This document shows, piece by piece, positions 23,685 through 32,064 of a stretch of DNA of 64,000 nucleotides. The notes below the pieces were generated by a model. The model made no database searches. It saw nothing but the letters and a program-made list of their open reading frames with translations, and had not been told where the DNA came from. The stretch is from RGDT01 sp964630925. GTDB lineage: Bacteria > Planctomycetota > Planctomycetia > Gemmatales > Gemmataceae. Position 1 is the first letter of the stretch. Every line of letters starts with the position of its first letter. Position numbers and translations under genes: made by a program. The stretch covers positions 62,001-126,000 of the forward strand of contig CAZVZK010000007.1 in NCBI GenBank assembly GCA_964630925.1, given 5' to 3'.

Positions 23685-24326
23685 TCACCGCGAGTAGGAA
23701 CCGTAGCTGACGCCGACGCCGCTCGGCGGCGGGGGCGGGCCACCCGGCGGGCCGCCGGCGGTGGTGCAGGGTACGACGCGTGGCGGAAGGGACGTGGACG
23801 TGTCGGGGCGAAGGAGCCACACCTCGCCCTGGACGGACTTCGCCTCGTAGCTCGCGCAGTGCGGCGCGGTGGAGAACGTGGCCGCGAGTTTGTCGCCGGC
23901 CAGGACGGGCACGTCGATGGCGTCGCCGGGGCCGACCTTCTGAACGAAGGTCAGCGCGCCCCCGGCCACCTTGAAGACCATGACGGCCTCCTTGTGGACG
24001 TTGGCGATGGTGAGCAGCCTTGCCGTCGGGGCGGCGGGTGAGGGGGGCGGCAACGGGGCGAGCGTCGGGGCCGGCGGTGAGGCCGGCGCGGATGGGTGGA
24101 GCCCTGGGCCCGCCTGGGCTGCCATCATCCCGCCCACCCTGATGAGTAACGGCTGCGGGGCGTTCTCACAGGCAACCACCTCCTTCGGCATCGGCAACGT
24201 CTGTGTCGCCGCGAAGGAACGCGGCGGGTGTTCGAGGTAGCGTGCCTTCGGCAGGGCCGTCCCCTCAGGCGATGTCTGACAGCCGGCGGCGGCGATGAAG
24301 GCGGCGAGCAGTAAGGCGCGCGACAT
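23685..24326 (-). CDS. Lipoprotein, paralogue B of a tandem pair
   Basis: A 213-residue protein with lipobox (FIAAAGC, Cys about residue 16), a variable Pro-rich linker (roughly 60-100, APASPPAPTLAPLPPPSP) and the same C-terminal domain as its neighbour: LTIANVHKEAVMVFKVAGG, LTFVQKVGPGDAIDVPV, KLAATFSTAPHCASYEAK, GEVWLLRP. It ends in a Gly/Pro/Ser tail. The start at 24326 has GGGGAG upstream. The genes are 85 bp apart on the same strand and probably one transcript. Function unknown; the Pro-rich spacer suggests reaching across the periplasm or the cell surface (inference). Confidence 0.8.
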   Translation of the reverse strand: MSRALLLAAFIAAAGCQTSPEGTALPKARYLEHPPRSFAATQTLPMPKEVVACENAPQPLLIRVGGMMAAQAGPGLHPSAPASPPAPTLAPLPPPSPAAPTARLLTIANVHKEAVMVFKVAGGALTFVQKVGPGDAIDVPVLAGDKLAATFSTAPHCASYEAKSVQGEVWLLRPDTSTSLPPRVVPCTTAGGPPGGPPPPPSGVGVSYGSYSR

Positions 24327-24431
24327 GGCGGACTCCCCTGTGCGTGACTCACGTCTCACAGGTGCGCGTCAAGTTGAGAGGGGAGTATCACCCGGACCGC
24401 CGCACCGGGGCAAGGGCAATCCGCGACGTTC

Positions 24432-24643
24432 CCGTTCACGCGGCATCTGGAGTTAGACAAAATGAGACGGCGTAGGTAGCCACGGCGAGGGTGTCGGCGG
24501 CCTGACCACTTACCCTGCAATGCAAATCCCGCCGGGATTTTTCATTTCATGGGGTGTCTGGGGGGGTGCAATGCAATGCAACTCGCCCCACCCCCGGCCA
24601 CACCCGTGTCTACTTCCGTCTGATTCCCACACCCGCTGATCGG
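24432..24643 (-). repeat. 212-bp inverted-repeat element, copy 2 (opposite orientation)
   Basis: Read on the minus strand it follows copy 1 (12751-12962) from end to end at the same total length, with scattered substitutions. Terminal repeats include GGAATCAGACGGAAGTAGAC and GTCTCATTTTGTCTAACTCC. The central stem is AAATCCC-GG-CGGGATTT here but AAATTC-CTGGCT-GAATTT in copy 1, so pairing is kept although the sequence differs. It fills most of the 394-bp gap before the PIG-L gene. Confidence 0.8.
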
Positions 24644-24679
24644 TAACTCCGCGACGTGGGACGTGGCCTTGCCGTTCGG

Positions 24680-24685
24680 TATCAT
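24680..24685 (+). promoter_or_regulatory. -10-like TATCAT box of the PIG-L gene
   Basis: TATCAT lies 35 nt before the ATG at 24721, which also has an AGAGGAG Shine-Dalgarno. It fits the recurring TAnnnT pattern. No clear -35 box. Confidence 0.4.
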
Positions 24686-24720
24686 GGACGCGGTGACGGT
24701 CCCGCAGAGAGGAGATTCGC

Positions 24721-25599
24721 ATGTCCACGCCGCCGCGCGTGCTGATCATCGGCGCCCACCCCGACGACGCCGACATCAAGGCCGGGGGCACCGCCGCCAA
24801 ATGGTGCGACCTCGGGGCCGTGGTGCGCCTCGTCAGCCTCACGGACGGACGGGCCGGGCACCACCTCCAGGCCGGCCCAGGCCTCGCCCGCAGACGCAGG
24901 GCCGAGGCCGACGCTGCGGCGGCGTCCATCGGCGCCAGCTACGAAATCCTCGACATCCCCGACGGCGAGCTGGATGACCGGCTGGAGTACCGCCTGCGGG
25001 TGATAGCGCTGATCCGCTCGTTCCGCCCCGATCTGGTGATCGCGCACCGGACGACGGACTACCACCCCGACCACCGTTTCGCCGGCCTGCTCGTGCAGGA
25101 CGCGGCGTACCTGCTGACCGTCCCCGCCGTATGCCCCCAGGTGCCGCACCTGCCGTGGATGCCGGTGATCATGTACTTCTCCGACGCCTTCCGCAAGCCG
25201 TGCCCCTTCGAGCCGGACGTGTGCGTGGACATCGGCGACACCTTGGAGCGCATGGTCGGCATGCTGCACCGGCACGAGTCGCAGTTCTACGAGTGGCTGC
25301 CGGCCAACGCCGGCGTGCTGGACGAGGTGCCGAAGACGGACGAGGGGCGGCGGGCGTGGCTGGCCGAGCGCATGCGGGCGCGGATCGCGCCGCTCGCGCG
25401 GCGGCACCGCGACCTGGTAACGCGGACCTACGGCGCGGAGCGCGGGGCGGAGGTGGGGCTGATCGAGGCGTTCGAGGTGTCGGAGTTCGGGGCGGCGTTG
25501 GACGGGGACGCCTTCCGACGGTTGTTCCCATTCCTGCCGGAGGACGCCCAGGTGGGGTCGTTCCGCCGCAAGAAGTGGGCGGACATCCCCGAGGAGTAG
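24721..25599 (+). CDS. PIG-L/LmbE-family N-acetylglucosaminyl-type deacetylase
   Basis: A 292-residue zinc hydrolase with a Rossmann-like core. The metal motif AHPDD is at residues 12-16 and the second ligand set is in HRTTDYHPDHR near residue 108-118. The family removes N-acetyl groups from GlcNAc-containing substrates (GlcNAc-PI, mycothiol and bacillithiol precursors, antibiotic sugars). The planctomycete substrate is not known, although an AHPDDADIK motif with Asp as base is intact. No glycosyltransferase is adjacent. The gene ends in a hairpin that can act as a terminator. Confidence 0.92.
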   Translation: MSTPPRVLIIGAHPDDADIKAGGTAAKWCDLGAVVRLVSLTDGRAGHHLQAGPGLARRRRAEADAAAASIGASYEILDIPDGELDDRLEYRLRVIALIRSFRPDLVIAHRTTDYHPDHRFAGLLVQDAAYLLTVPAVCPQVPHLPWMPVIMYFSDAFRKPCPFEPDVCVDIGDTLERMVGMLHRHESQFYEWLPANAGVLDEVPKTDEGRRAWLAERMRARIAPLARRHRDLVTRTYGAERGAEVGLIEAFEVSEFGAALDGDAFRRLFPFLPEDAQVGSFRRKKWADIPEE

Positions 25600-25609
25600 G
25601 CCGCGCGTG

Positions 25610-25641
25610 CCGTGAGGCACGCCTCGTTGCGTGCCTCACGG
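25610..25641. terminator. Hairpin terminator-like structure after the PIG-L gene
   Basis: CCGTGAGGCACGC (25610-25622) pairs with GCGTGCCTCACGG (25629-25641) around CTCGTT, 11 bp after the PIG-L stop. No U-tract follows, as is common in high-GC genomes. It lies between convergent genes and may serve both. Confidence 0.65.
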
Positions 25642-25660
25642 GGGCGGGGCGTCCTGTGTG

Positions 25661-25792
25661 TTAGCTGGCGTCGGGGCGTGAGAGCAGGTTGCTGATGCCG
25701 CGGACGACGGCGACCACGACCCAGAGGGCGACGAGGGCGCCGAAGATGACCAGCCGCGCCTCGCCCGAACCGAACACGATGAAGTCCGTCAT
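25661..25792 (-). CDS. 43-residue single-pass membrane micro-protein
   Basis: A short ORF beginning MTDFIVFGSGEARLVIFG, with one transmembrane helix (about residues 13-33, LVIFGALVALWVVVAVVRG) and a short polar tail (SNLLSRPDAS). The ATG at 25792 has GGGAG 9 nt upstream. It is convergent with the PIG-L gene and separated from it by a terminator hairpin. Comparable micro-proteins are often subunit stabilisers, but nothing identifies a partner. Codon use is like the neighbours. Confidence 0.6.
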   Translation of the reverse strand: MTDFIVFGSGEARLVIFGALVALWVVVAVVRGISNLLSRPDAS

Positions 25793-25949
25793 TGCTATGC
25801 TCCCGTCTCGTTGTGTCGTTGTTGTTGATTGACGCCTCCTGTACGCGGGCCGCGCTAGCGTGTGACAGGGACAAATCCAGTTCATCCTGGCCGACCATTC
25901 GCGCCGGGGTAGGATCACCGTGTCGCCCGCGACGGCCCGCAGGTGCCCC

Positions 25950-26753
25950 ATGCCCCGCCTCCTCTCCGGTCTGCTCCTCATCGGCATCGCATCGCTGGCC
26001 GCCGGCGCGGACGAGCCCGCCGCGCCGGAGAAGGCCACGCCGCTGTTCAACGGCGCCGACCTCAAGGGCCTCTCGACCTGGCTCAAGGACACCCAACGCG
26101 AGGACCCGCGCAAGGTCTTCCGCGTCACCGACGGCCACCTCCACATCACCGGCGACGGCTTCGGCTACGTCGGCACCACGGGGGCCTACCGCGACTACCG
26201 CCTCGTCGTCGAGTTCAAGTGGGGCAAGCGGACCGACGGCGGCAAGTACGTCCGCAACTCCGGCATCCTCCTCCACGCCACCGGGGCCGACGGCAACGCC
26301 GGCGCCTGGATGGCGTCCATCGAGTGCCAGCTCGCCCAGGGCTGCGTCGGCGACCTCATCCCCATCCGTGGCCGCGATGCCGACAAGAAGCCCCTCGCCG
26401 TCCAGTTCACCAGCGACGTGCTGCCGGGCAAGGACAAGCGGCCCCGCTGGCACAAGGACGGCAAGCCACAGGTGTTCACGGGCAAGCAGCTCTGGTGGTC
26501 GAAGCACGACCCCGACTTCAAGGAGCTGCTCGACACGCGCGGCAAGGATGATGTCGAGAGCAAGTTGGGAGAGTGGACCAAGGTCGAATGCGTCTGCCGT
26601 GGCAAGCGGATCGAGGTGTTCGTCAACGGCACCAAGGTCAACGAGTGTTACGACGCCGCGCCCGCCGCCGGCCGCATCCTCCTCCAGTCGGAGGGGTTCG
26701 AGCTGCACGTCCGCACCTTCGAGCTGCACCCCCTGAAGAAAGGCGACAGGTGA
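25950..26753 (+). CDS. DUF1080 (3-keto-disaccharide hydrolase-like) protein, exported
   Basis: A 267-residue protein with signal peptide (about 1-19) and one concanavalin-like beta-sandwich of the DUF1080 family. Typical elements: ATPLFNGADLKGLSTWLK, VTDGHLHITGDG, DYRLVVEFKWG, NSGILLHATG, ASIECQLAQG, WTKVECVCRGKRIEVFVNG and GRILLQSEGFELHVRTFEL. DUF1080 has recently been linked to hydrolysis of 3-keto-glycosides. The ATG at 25950 is preferred over a GTG at 25920. A TAGGAT box lies 34 nt upstream of the start. It is the first gene of an operon with Gfo/Idh/MocA (8-bp gap) and a sugar isomerase. Confidence 0.88.
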   Translation: MPRLLSGLLLIGIASLAAGADEPAAPEKATPLFNGADLKGLSTWLKDTQREDPRKVFRVTDGHLHITGDGFGYVGTTGAYRDYRLVVEFKWGKRTDGGKYVRNSGILLHATGADGNAGAWMASIECQLAQGCVGDLIPIRGRDADKKPLAVQFTSDVLPGKDKRPRWHKDGKPQVFTGKQLWWSKHDPDFKELLDTRGKDDVESKLGEWTKVECVCRGKRIEVFVNGTKVNECYDAAPAAGRILLQSEGFELHVRTFELHPLKKGDR

Positions 26754-26761
26754 GAGCGAAC

Positions 26762-28030
26762 GTGAACACCGCACAGTCCCGCCGGTCCTTCCTCCACGCG
26801 GCCGCCGTCGCCGCCGCCGCGGCCAGCGCCGCCCGCGCCGCCGAGACGCCGGTCCTGCGCGTCGGGCTGATCGGCTGCGGCGGCCGCGGGACCGGCGCCG
26901 CCGAGCAGGCGCTCAAGGCCGACAAGGACGTGAAGCTCGTCGCGATGGGCGACGCCTTCGAGGACCGGCTCAAGCAGAGCCTCGGCTTCCTGCGCAACGA
27001 GAAGGCGGTCGGCGCCAAGGTGGACGTGACGCCCGAACGCTGCTTCACCGGCTTCGACGCCTACAAGGGCGTGATCGCCTCCGGCGTCGATGTCGTGTTG
27101 CTGGCCACCCCGCCCGGCTTCCGCCCCCTGCACCTCGCCGCCGCCGTCGAGGCCGGCAAGCACGTCTTCGCCGAGAAGCCCGTGGCCGTGGACGCCCCCG
27201 GCGTGCGCTCGGTCCTCGCGAGCTGCGCCCTGGCGAAGAAGAAGAAGCTGTCGGTGGTCTCCGGGCTGTGCCTGCGTTTCGACAACGGCTTCCGCGAGAT
27301 GGTGCGCCGCCTCCAGGGCGGGGCGGTGGGCAAGATCGTGGCCATGCAGGCCAACGACCTGCGCGGCCCGCCGCGGGCCGTCGAGCGCAAGGAGGGGTGG
27401 ACGGAGATGGAGTACCAGATGCGCAACTGGTACGGCTACACCTGGCTATGCGGCGACTTCAACGTCGAGCAACACGTCCACTTCCTCGACGTGTGTGCCT
27501 GGGTCATGAAGGACGAGTACCCGGTCCGCGCCATCGGCCTGGGCGGGCGGCAGACGCGCAACGCCCCGGAGCACGGGCACATCTACGATCACTTCTCGGT
27601 CGTCTACGAGTACGCGGACGGCACCCGGCTTTACAGCCAGTGCCGCCAGCAGCGCGGGTGCAAGAACGACATCAGCGCCCACATCCTCGGGACGAAGGGG
27701 CGGGCGGTGCTGTCGGAGCGGAAGAAGGGGCTTGTCATCCGGGCCGACAAGGACTGGACGTATGACGGCCCGGCGAACGACATGTACCAGGCGGAGCACG
27801 ACGCGCTGTTCGCCTCCATCCGCGCCGGCACGCCGATCAACAACGGCGAGTACATGTCGCACAGCACGCTGCTGGCGATCATGGGGCGGATGGCGGCGTA
27901 CACCGGGCAGGAGATCAACTGGGAGAAGGCGCTGGCGTCGAAGGAGGAGCTGCGCCCGTCGGAGTACAGTTGGACGGGCAAGCCGCCGCCCGCCGAGATG
28001 GCCATCCCCGGACGCACGAAGTTCTCTTGA
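26762..28030 (+). CDS. Gfo/Idh/MocA-family oxidoreductase, Tat-exported
   Basis: A 422-residue protein. The GTG start lies 8 bp after the DUF1080 stop and gives a twin-arginine leader (QSRRSFLHAAAVAA, residues 5-18). The NAD(P) motif is VGLIGCGGRG (34-43), with a conserved EKPVA near residue 140 and the C-terminal substrate domain landmark FNVEQHVHFLDVCAW. Known homologues oxidise or interconvert the C3 hydroxyl of sugars with a tightly bound NAD, as in glycosidases using a 3-keto mechanism. Its place between DUF1080 and an isomerase supports that role (inference). Export through Tat fits a cofactor loaded before transport. Confidence 0.9.
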   Translation: MNTAQSRRSFLHAAAVAAAAASAARAAETPVLRVGLIGCGGRGTGAAEQALKADKDVKLVAMGDAFEDRLKQSLGFLRNEKAVGAKVDVTPERCFTGFDAYKGVIASGVDVVLLATPPGFRPLHLAAAVEAGKHVFAEKPVAVDAPGVRSVLASCALAKKKKLSVVSGLCLRFDNGFREMVRRLQGGAVGKIVAMQANDLRGPPRAVERKEGWTEMEYQMRNWYGYTWLCGDFNVEQHVHFLDVCAWVMKDEYPVRAIGLGGRQTRNAPEHGHIYDHFSVVYEYADGTRLYSQCRQQRGCKNDISAHILGTKGRAVLSERKKGLVIRADKDWTYDGPANDMYQAEHDALFASIRAGTPINNGEYMSHSTLLAIMGRMAAYTGQEINWEKALASKEELRPSEYSWTGKPPPAEMAIPGRTKFS

Positions 28031-28044
28031 GCGAGGGCCGGCAC

Positions 28045-28974
28045 ATGCGCGACAGAGAGGAATCGACGCTCGGGCGCCGCGACATGCTGCTCGCCGGCGC
28101 CGGCCTGTGGCTGGCGGCGGCGGCGCGCGGGCAGGACAAGAAGGATGCCCCCGAGAAGAAGAAGGCGACGGAGTTTCAGATCGCCTGCATGACGCTGCCG
28201 TACGCGCGGTACACCCTGGAGCGGGCGCTGAAGGGGATCATGGCGGCGGGCTACAAGCACGTCGCCTGGGGCACGACGCACGACGAGGGCGGCAAGCGCC
28301 TGCCGGTGCTGGCGCAGGACGCGACGCTGGACCAGGCGAAGGAGCTGGCGAGGAAGTGCCGCGACATGGGGCTGGAGCCGGTGATGATGTTCGGCCCGTC
28401 GCCGGACAACCCCAAGGCGCTGGGGCAGCGCCTCAAGCAGGCCGGGGCGGCGAAGGTCGCGCAGGTGCTGACGATGGGCAGCACCAGGGGGAATGACAGG
28501 AAGACATGGGTGGCGAACCTCAAGGCCCTCGGCCCCATCGCACGCGGCGAGGGCGTGATGGTGGCGGTGAAGCAGCACGGCGGCAACACCGGCACCGGCG
28601 TGGCCCTGGCCGAGATCGTCCGCGAGGTGGACGACGCCGGCATCAAGATCAGCTACGACGCCGGCAACGTGATGGACTACCACAAGATCGACCCGCTGCC
28701 GGACCTGAAGAAGTGCGCCGCCGAGGTGCGCAGCTTCTGCATCAAGGACCACCGGACCTTCCCGAAGGACGGGGATTGCGGCCCCGGCCTGGGGGAGATC
28801 GACCACTACCGCCTCCTGCACCCCGTCGCCTTCACCGGGCTGACGATGCCGCTGTGCTGCGAGAACATCTCGGCGCCGCTGCTGGCGGCGCCGAAGGACG
28901 CCGACGGGATCGACGCCCTGGCCCGGCGGGCGCGCGAGTTCCTCGAGCTGGTGACGAAGGGTCTCCAGGCTTGA
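28045..28974 (+). CDS. Sugar phosphate isomerase/epimerase (AP endonuclease 2-like TIM barrel), Tat-exported
   Basis: A 309-residue protein with Tat-like leader (LGRRDMLLAGAGLWLAAAARG, about 9-29). A TIM barrel of the xylose-isomerase-like fold follows. Metal-site regions include KQHGGNTGT, KISYDAGNV and FCIKDHRTF. The start at 28045 has GCGAGGG upstream and sits 14 bp after the oxidoreductase stop. In related operons such enzymes isomerise or epimerise keto-sugars. Together with DUF1080 and Gfo/Idh/MocA it forms an exported keto-sugar module. The specific epimerisation is not deducible. All three are same-strand and closely spaced. Confidence 0.88.
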   Translation: MRDREESTLGRRDMLLAGAGLWLAAAARGQDKKDAPEKKKATEFQIACMTLPYARYTLERALKGIMAAGYKHVAWGTTHDEGGKRLPVLAQDATLDQAKELARKCRDMGLEPVMMFGPSPDNPKALGQRLKQAGAAKVAQVLTMGSTRGNDRKTWVANLKALGPIARGEGVMVAVKQHGGNTGTGVALAEIVREVDDAGIKISYDAGNVMDYHKIDPLPDLKKCAAEVRSFCIKDHRTFPKDGDCGPGLGEIDHYRLLHPVAFTGLTMPLCCENISAPLLAAPKDADGIDALARRAREFLELVTKGLQA

Positions 28975-29122
28975 ACGCCCCTGACACACGCCTCGGCGCC
29001 GCCCCCGGCCGTGCCCCCTGGCCCGAGAGGTTCCAGCCCTCGCCGAGACGGGGTCCGGCCGACGAGGCCCTGCTTGTGGTAGTCTGTCGGATGCCAACAG
29101 GCCGAGGCGGAGGAGGTGGGAC

Positions 29123-29500
29123 ATGGCGGACGGCGGTGATGGCGGCTCGGGGAAGCCTCCCTTCGAATTTCTCGGCGCGCGCGTCCCGCTCGACGCGCTC
29201 ATCAGGAAGCTCAAGGAGCCGAAGGACGTCCGCGTCTCGGTGTCGAGCGCGGGGCTGTTGCTGGCCGTGTGCAAGGCGTGCGGAGGCCAGATTCAGCCGG
29301 CCGACAAGGACGGCCTGCTCTGGCTCGTCTGCCCGAAGTGCAAGGGTGTCTCGTTCATCCCGATCGCCAACGTGAGGCGCGACATCGGCCTCGCCCGGCA
29401 GGAAGGCGGGGTGTTCGAGTATGAGGTGTACTATCTGCGCGAGCTGCCGCCGGGCTTCGAGCCGCCGGCGCCGGCCGGGCCCACGCCTTCGGACGGGTGA
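29123..29500 (+). CDS. Small zinc-ribbon hypothetical protein
   Basis: A 125-residue cytosolic-looking protein with a four-Cys zinc site: CKACGG near residues 50-55 and CPKCKG near 70-75. It resembles a rubredoxin-knuckle zinc ribbon between an N-terminal amphipathic helix (LDALIRKLKEPKDVRVS) and a C-terminal beta/Pro region (EYEVYYLRELPPGFEPP). No catalytic motif is recognised. A TAGTCT box precedes it by 37 nt; the Shine-Dalgarno is GGAGGTGGGAC. The gene is followed by a convergent DUF1501 gene. It may be a protein- or RNA-binding adaptor, unproven. Confidence 0.75.
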   Translation: MADGGDGGSGKPPFEFLGARVPLDALIRKLKEPKDVRVSVSSAGLLLAVCKACGGQIQPADKDGLLWLVCPKCKGVSFIPIANVRRDIGLARQEGGVFEYEVYYLRELPPGFEPPAPAGPTPSDG

Positions 29501-29633
29501 ACGGGCCGCGCTGACGCCGCCAACGGCCCAGGCGGCGTTGGCCGCCCCCATCAAGGAGAACGATCCCCTCGCGGCCGAGGGGATCGTCAGGACGCCGTGG
29601 ACGCTCACCGACAGGCCGATGCCCCTCGACGCG

Positions 29634-31007
29634 TTACAGCAGCTCCTTGATCGGCGTGGGGTCGTCCAGCACGGGGATGGGGCGGCCCTCCGGGCCCATG
29701 AGGTGCAGCCTGGGGTCGATGCCCAGCACCTCGTAGATCGTCGCGTGGATGTTGCACGGCGTGACCGGCTTGTCCTTGGGACGCTGGCCCTTCGCGTCCG
29801 TGCTGCCGTACACGGTGCCGCCCTTCACGCCGCCGCCGCCCATGAGGCAGAACATGGCGTCGCCCCAGTGGTCGCGCCCCGGCGTGCCCTGGCTCCGCGG
29901 CGGGCCGCCGTTGCCGCCGTCGTTCATCTTCGGCGTGCGCCCGAACTCGCCGCACAGCACCACGAGGGTCGTGTCGAGCATGCCGCGGTCCGCCAGGTCG
30001 GTGAACAGGCCATACACCAGCGAATCGACCTTCGGCAGGTAGGTCTCGTAGCCCTTCTGCAGATCCCAGTGGTGGTCCCAGCCGCCTAGGTGGATCGTCA
30101 CGAAGGTGCTGCCGGCCTCGACGAGGCGGCGGGCCAAAACGCCGAGCTGCCCGGCGTGGTGGCGGCCGTACATCTCGCGGAGGCGCGGGTCCTCCTTGTG
30201 GATGTCGAACGCCCGCCGCGCCCGCTGCCCGGCCAGGAAGTCGAACGCTTCCAGGGAGAACCTGTCCATCGCCTTGACCTCGGCGAGGGAGTCTATCTCC
30301 TTGCGCACGGTGTCGAAGTGCTTCGCCAGCGACCGCCGGTCCTCCATGCGCTTGAGCGACAGGTCGCGGGCGAAGTTGAGGTTCTCGACCTTGAAGGACG
30401 GCTGGCTGGGGTCGCCGCCGCTCTCGAACGGGTTGTGCTGGCTGCCCAGGAAGTGCCCGCCGAAGTAACCGGGCCGCAGGCCGATGCTCATGCCGTAGGG
30501 CAGCGCCGCGTAGCCCGGCATGCCCCGCTTGCGCGGGCCGACCTCGCGGTTGACGATGGAGCCGATGCTGGGGAACTTGCCGGCGTTATTGGCGCCGCTG
30601 ACGCCCATGTCCTTGGTGGTCAGCATGCGGTGGCCGCCGGCGAAGTGGTCGCCGCTATCGACGTGGAGGGACCGGACCATGCTGAACTTGTCGGTGATCT
30701 TCGCCTGCTTCGGGTAAAGCTCGGTCACATCGAAGCCGGGCACCTTCGTCTTGATCGGCTTCCAGATGCCGGCGTACTCCTTGGGGGCGTCCGGCTTCAT
30801 GTCGTACATGTCCATGTGGCCGGGGCCGCCGTCCAGCCAGATGAGGATGCACGCGGTGTCCTTCTTCGCCGACGACGCCTCTTTCGCCTTGAGGATGCCG
30901 GGCAGGGCGACGCTGGCCATGCCGGCGACGCCGAGCGACAGGAAGGAGCGGCGCGAGAGGCCATCGCAGTATCGGGGCGAGTGCGAGCCGGCATCGAGGC
31001 GGAACAT
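29634..31007 (-). CDS. DUF1501 protein, Tat-exported
   Basis: A 457-residue DUF1501 protein with a leader containing LSRRSFLSLGVAGMASVALPG (about 17-37). Landmarks: CILIWLDGGPGHMDMYDMKP, TELYPKQAKITDKFSMVRSL, GDHFAGGHRMLTT, AGSTFVTIHLGGWDHHWD, VVLCGEFGRTPKMND, GRDHWGDAMFCLMGG and a PIKELL end that resembles the other copy at 35622. The family has an alkaline phosphatase-like fold of unknown activity. ATG 31007 gives the Tat leader directly with AAGGGGGC upstream. No PSCyt partner is adjacent in this orientation. Confidence 0.92.
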   Translation of the reverse strand: MFRLDAGSHSPRYCDGLSRRSFLSLGVAGMASVALPGILKAKEASSAKKDTACILIWLDGGPGHMDMYDMKPDAPKEYAGIWKPIKTKVPGFDVTELYPKQAKITDKFSMVRSLHVDSGDHFAGGHRMLTTKDMGVSGANNAGKFPSIGSIVNREVGPRKRGMPGYAALPYGMSIGLRPGYFGGHFLGSQHNPFESGGDPSQPSFKVENLNFARDLSLKRMEDRRSLAKHFDTVRKEIDSLAEVKAMDRFSLEAFDFLAGQRARRAFDIHKEDPRLREMYGRHHAGQLGVLARRLVEAGSTFVTIHLGGWDHHWDLQKGYETYLPKVDSLVYGLFTDLADRGMLDTTLVVLCGEFGRTPKMNDGGNGGPPRSQGTPGRDHWGDAMFCLMGGGGVKGGTVYGSTDAKGQRPKDKPVTPCNIHATIYEVLGIDPRLHLMGPEGRPIPVLDDPTPIKELL

Positions 31008-31146
31008 GGTGGGTGCCCCCTTGGCTGGATGGTGCCGCGCGAATGGGAACGCGCGGGCGAGGATGTATTGAATCTTATCACGCCGGGGGATCGACAGGCC
31101 AGCGGAATCCGCGCCCGCTATCGTGCCAGGGAGGCGAGGCCGTGCC

Positions 31147-32022
31147 ATGCTCCGCGTCTGCCCCCACTGTGACTCCCCCCTCCGCGTCGGCGAGGCGTAC
31201 CTCGGCTGGTGCGGCGCCTGCGGCGAGAACCTCTTCCGCAAGCCGTCCGCAGGGCGAATACACGGCCCCCTGACGGAGGGCCGCTCGTCTGGAGACGATC
31301 CGCCCCCCGTACCCGAGGAGTGGCGCTGGGTCGCCCGCGGTGTCCTGGTCAAACTGTTGGCCCTGATCGTCGGGGCCGTCGCCTTCTTCGCCGTCGCCCT
31401 CGAAGCCCGCTGGGATTGGCGGGCCGCACTGGCGGCGCCGCTGCCGTGGGGCGCGGCCCTGCTCGGCGCGGCGGCGTTGCTCGATGTCGTCGGGCGGATG
31501 CTGTGCCTCGGCACGCCGCAGGCGTCTATCCGCTGGCTCATCGTCCTCTCCGTGGCGTCCCAGCTCGGGGCCGTCGTCGCCGCCGTCGGCTACGGCCTCA
31601 CGCCGGACGGCACGGAGGGGCGCGACGGGATGCTCGTGTCCGCCGTGCTGGGCCAGGTGGGGGCGGCGGCCGCGTTCACGCTGTACCTCTTCGCCGTCGG
31701 CACCTACTTCCGCAGCCCGGCCGTCATCGGCATCGCGTCCGCGCTCAAGATAACCGGCGCCGCCGTCTACGGGGCCGGGGCGATCTTCTTCGGCCTGCTC
31801 GTCTTCGCGATCCTCGCCTTCATCCTCGGCATCGCCCTGTTCTTCGTCTGCCCCTGCGCCGGCTGCGTGGTGATGCACAGGGCCGGCACCTTCATCGAGT
31901 CGCTCGGCCCGGCCTTCTTCTACACCCTCGCCTTCCTCCTCCTCGCCGTCGAGTGCGCCTACGCCGCCACGCTCGCCGCCCTGCTCCGCGAGCTTTGGCG
32001 GCGGCGCCTCATCGGCTGTTGA
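31147..32022 (+). CDS. Zinc-ribbon membrane protein
   Basis: A 291-residue protein. An N-terminal zinc ribbon (CPHCDS ... CGACGE, residues 5-28) precedes about six to seven hydrophobic helices. The first begins near residue 65 (VLVKLLALIVGAVAFFAVAL); the others cover 100-285. A Cys-rich cytoplasmic loop (CPCAGCVVMHR) is notable. This layout, ribbon then multispanning domain, is common among uncharacterised planctomycete proteins and recurs at 45515-46600. The start at 31147 is preferred (MLRVCPHC). A TATCGT box lies 22 nt upstream. Function unknown. Confidence 0.78.
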   Translation: MLRVCPHCDSPLRVGEAYLGWCGACGENLFRKPSAGRIHGPLTEGRSSGDDPPPVPEEWRWVARGVLVKLLALIVGAVAFFAVALEARWDWRAALAAPLPWGAALLGAAALLDVVGRMLCLGTPQASIRWLIVLSVASQLGAVVAAVGYGLTPDGTEGRDGMLVSAVLGQVGAAAAFTLYLFAVGTYFRSPAVIGIASALKITGAAVYGAGAIFFGLLVFAILAFILGIALFFVCPCAGCVVMHRAGTFIESLGPAFFYTLAFLLLAVECAYAATLAALLRELWRRRLIGC

Positions 32023-32023
32023 G

Positions 32024-32029
32024 TAGAAT
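32024..32029 (+). promoter_or_regulatory. -10-like TAGAAT box overlapping the end of the zinc-ribbon gene
   Basis: TAGAAT starts 2 bp after the previous stop and 36 nt before the ATG at 32065, so the secreted-protein gene may have its own promoter. It is one of the clearest TAnnnT boxes of the window. Confidence 0.4.
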
Positions 32030-32064
32030 GCCCGCGACACCTCTCCCCCGTCGGAGCCAACGTT

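Noticed and set aside
24125..24352. Frame inside the lipoprotein B gene
   Set aside because: Shadow frame with no domain or start signal.
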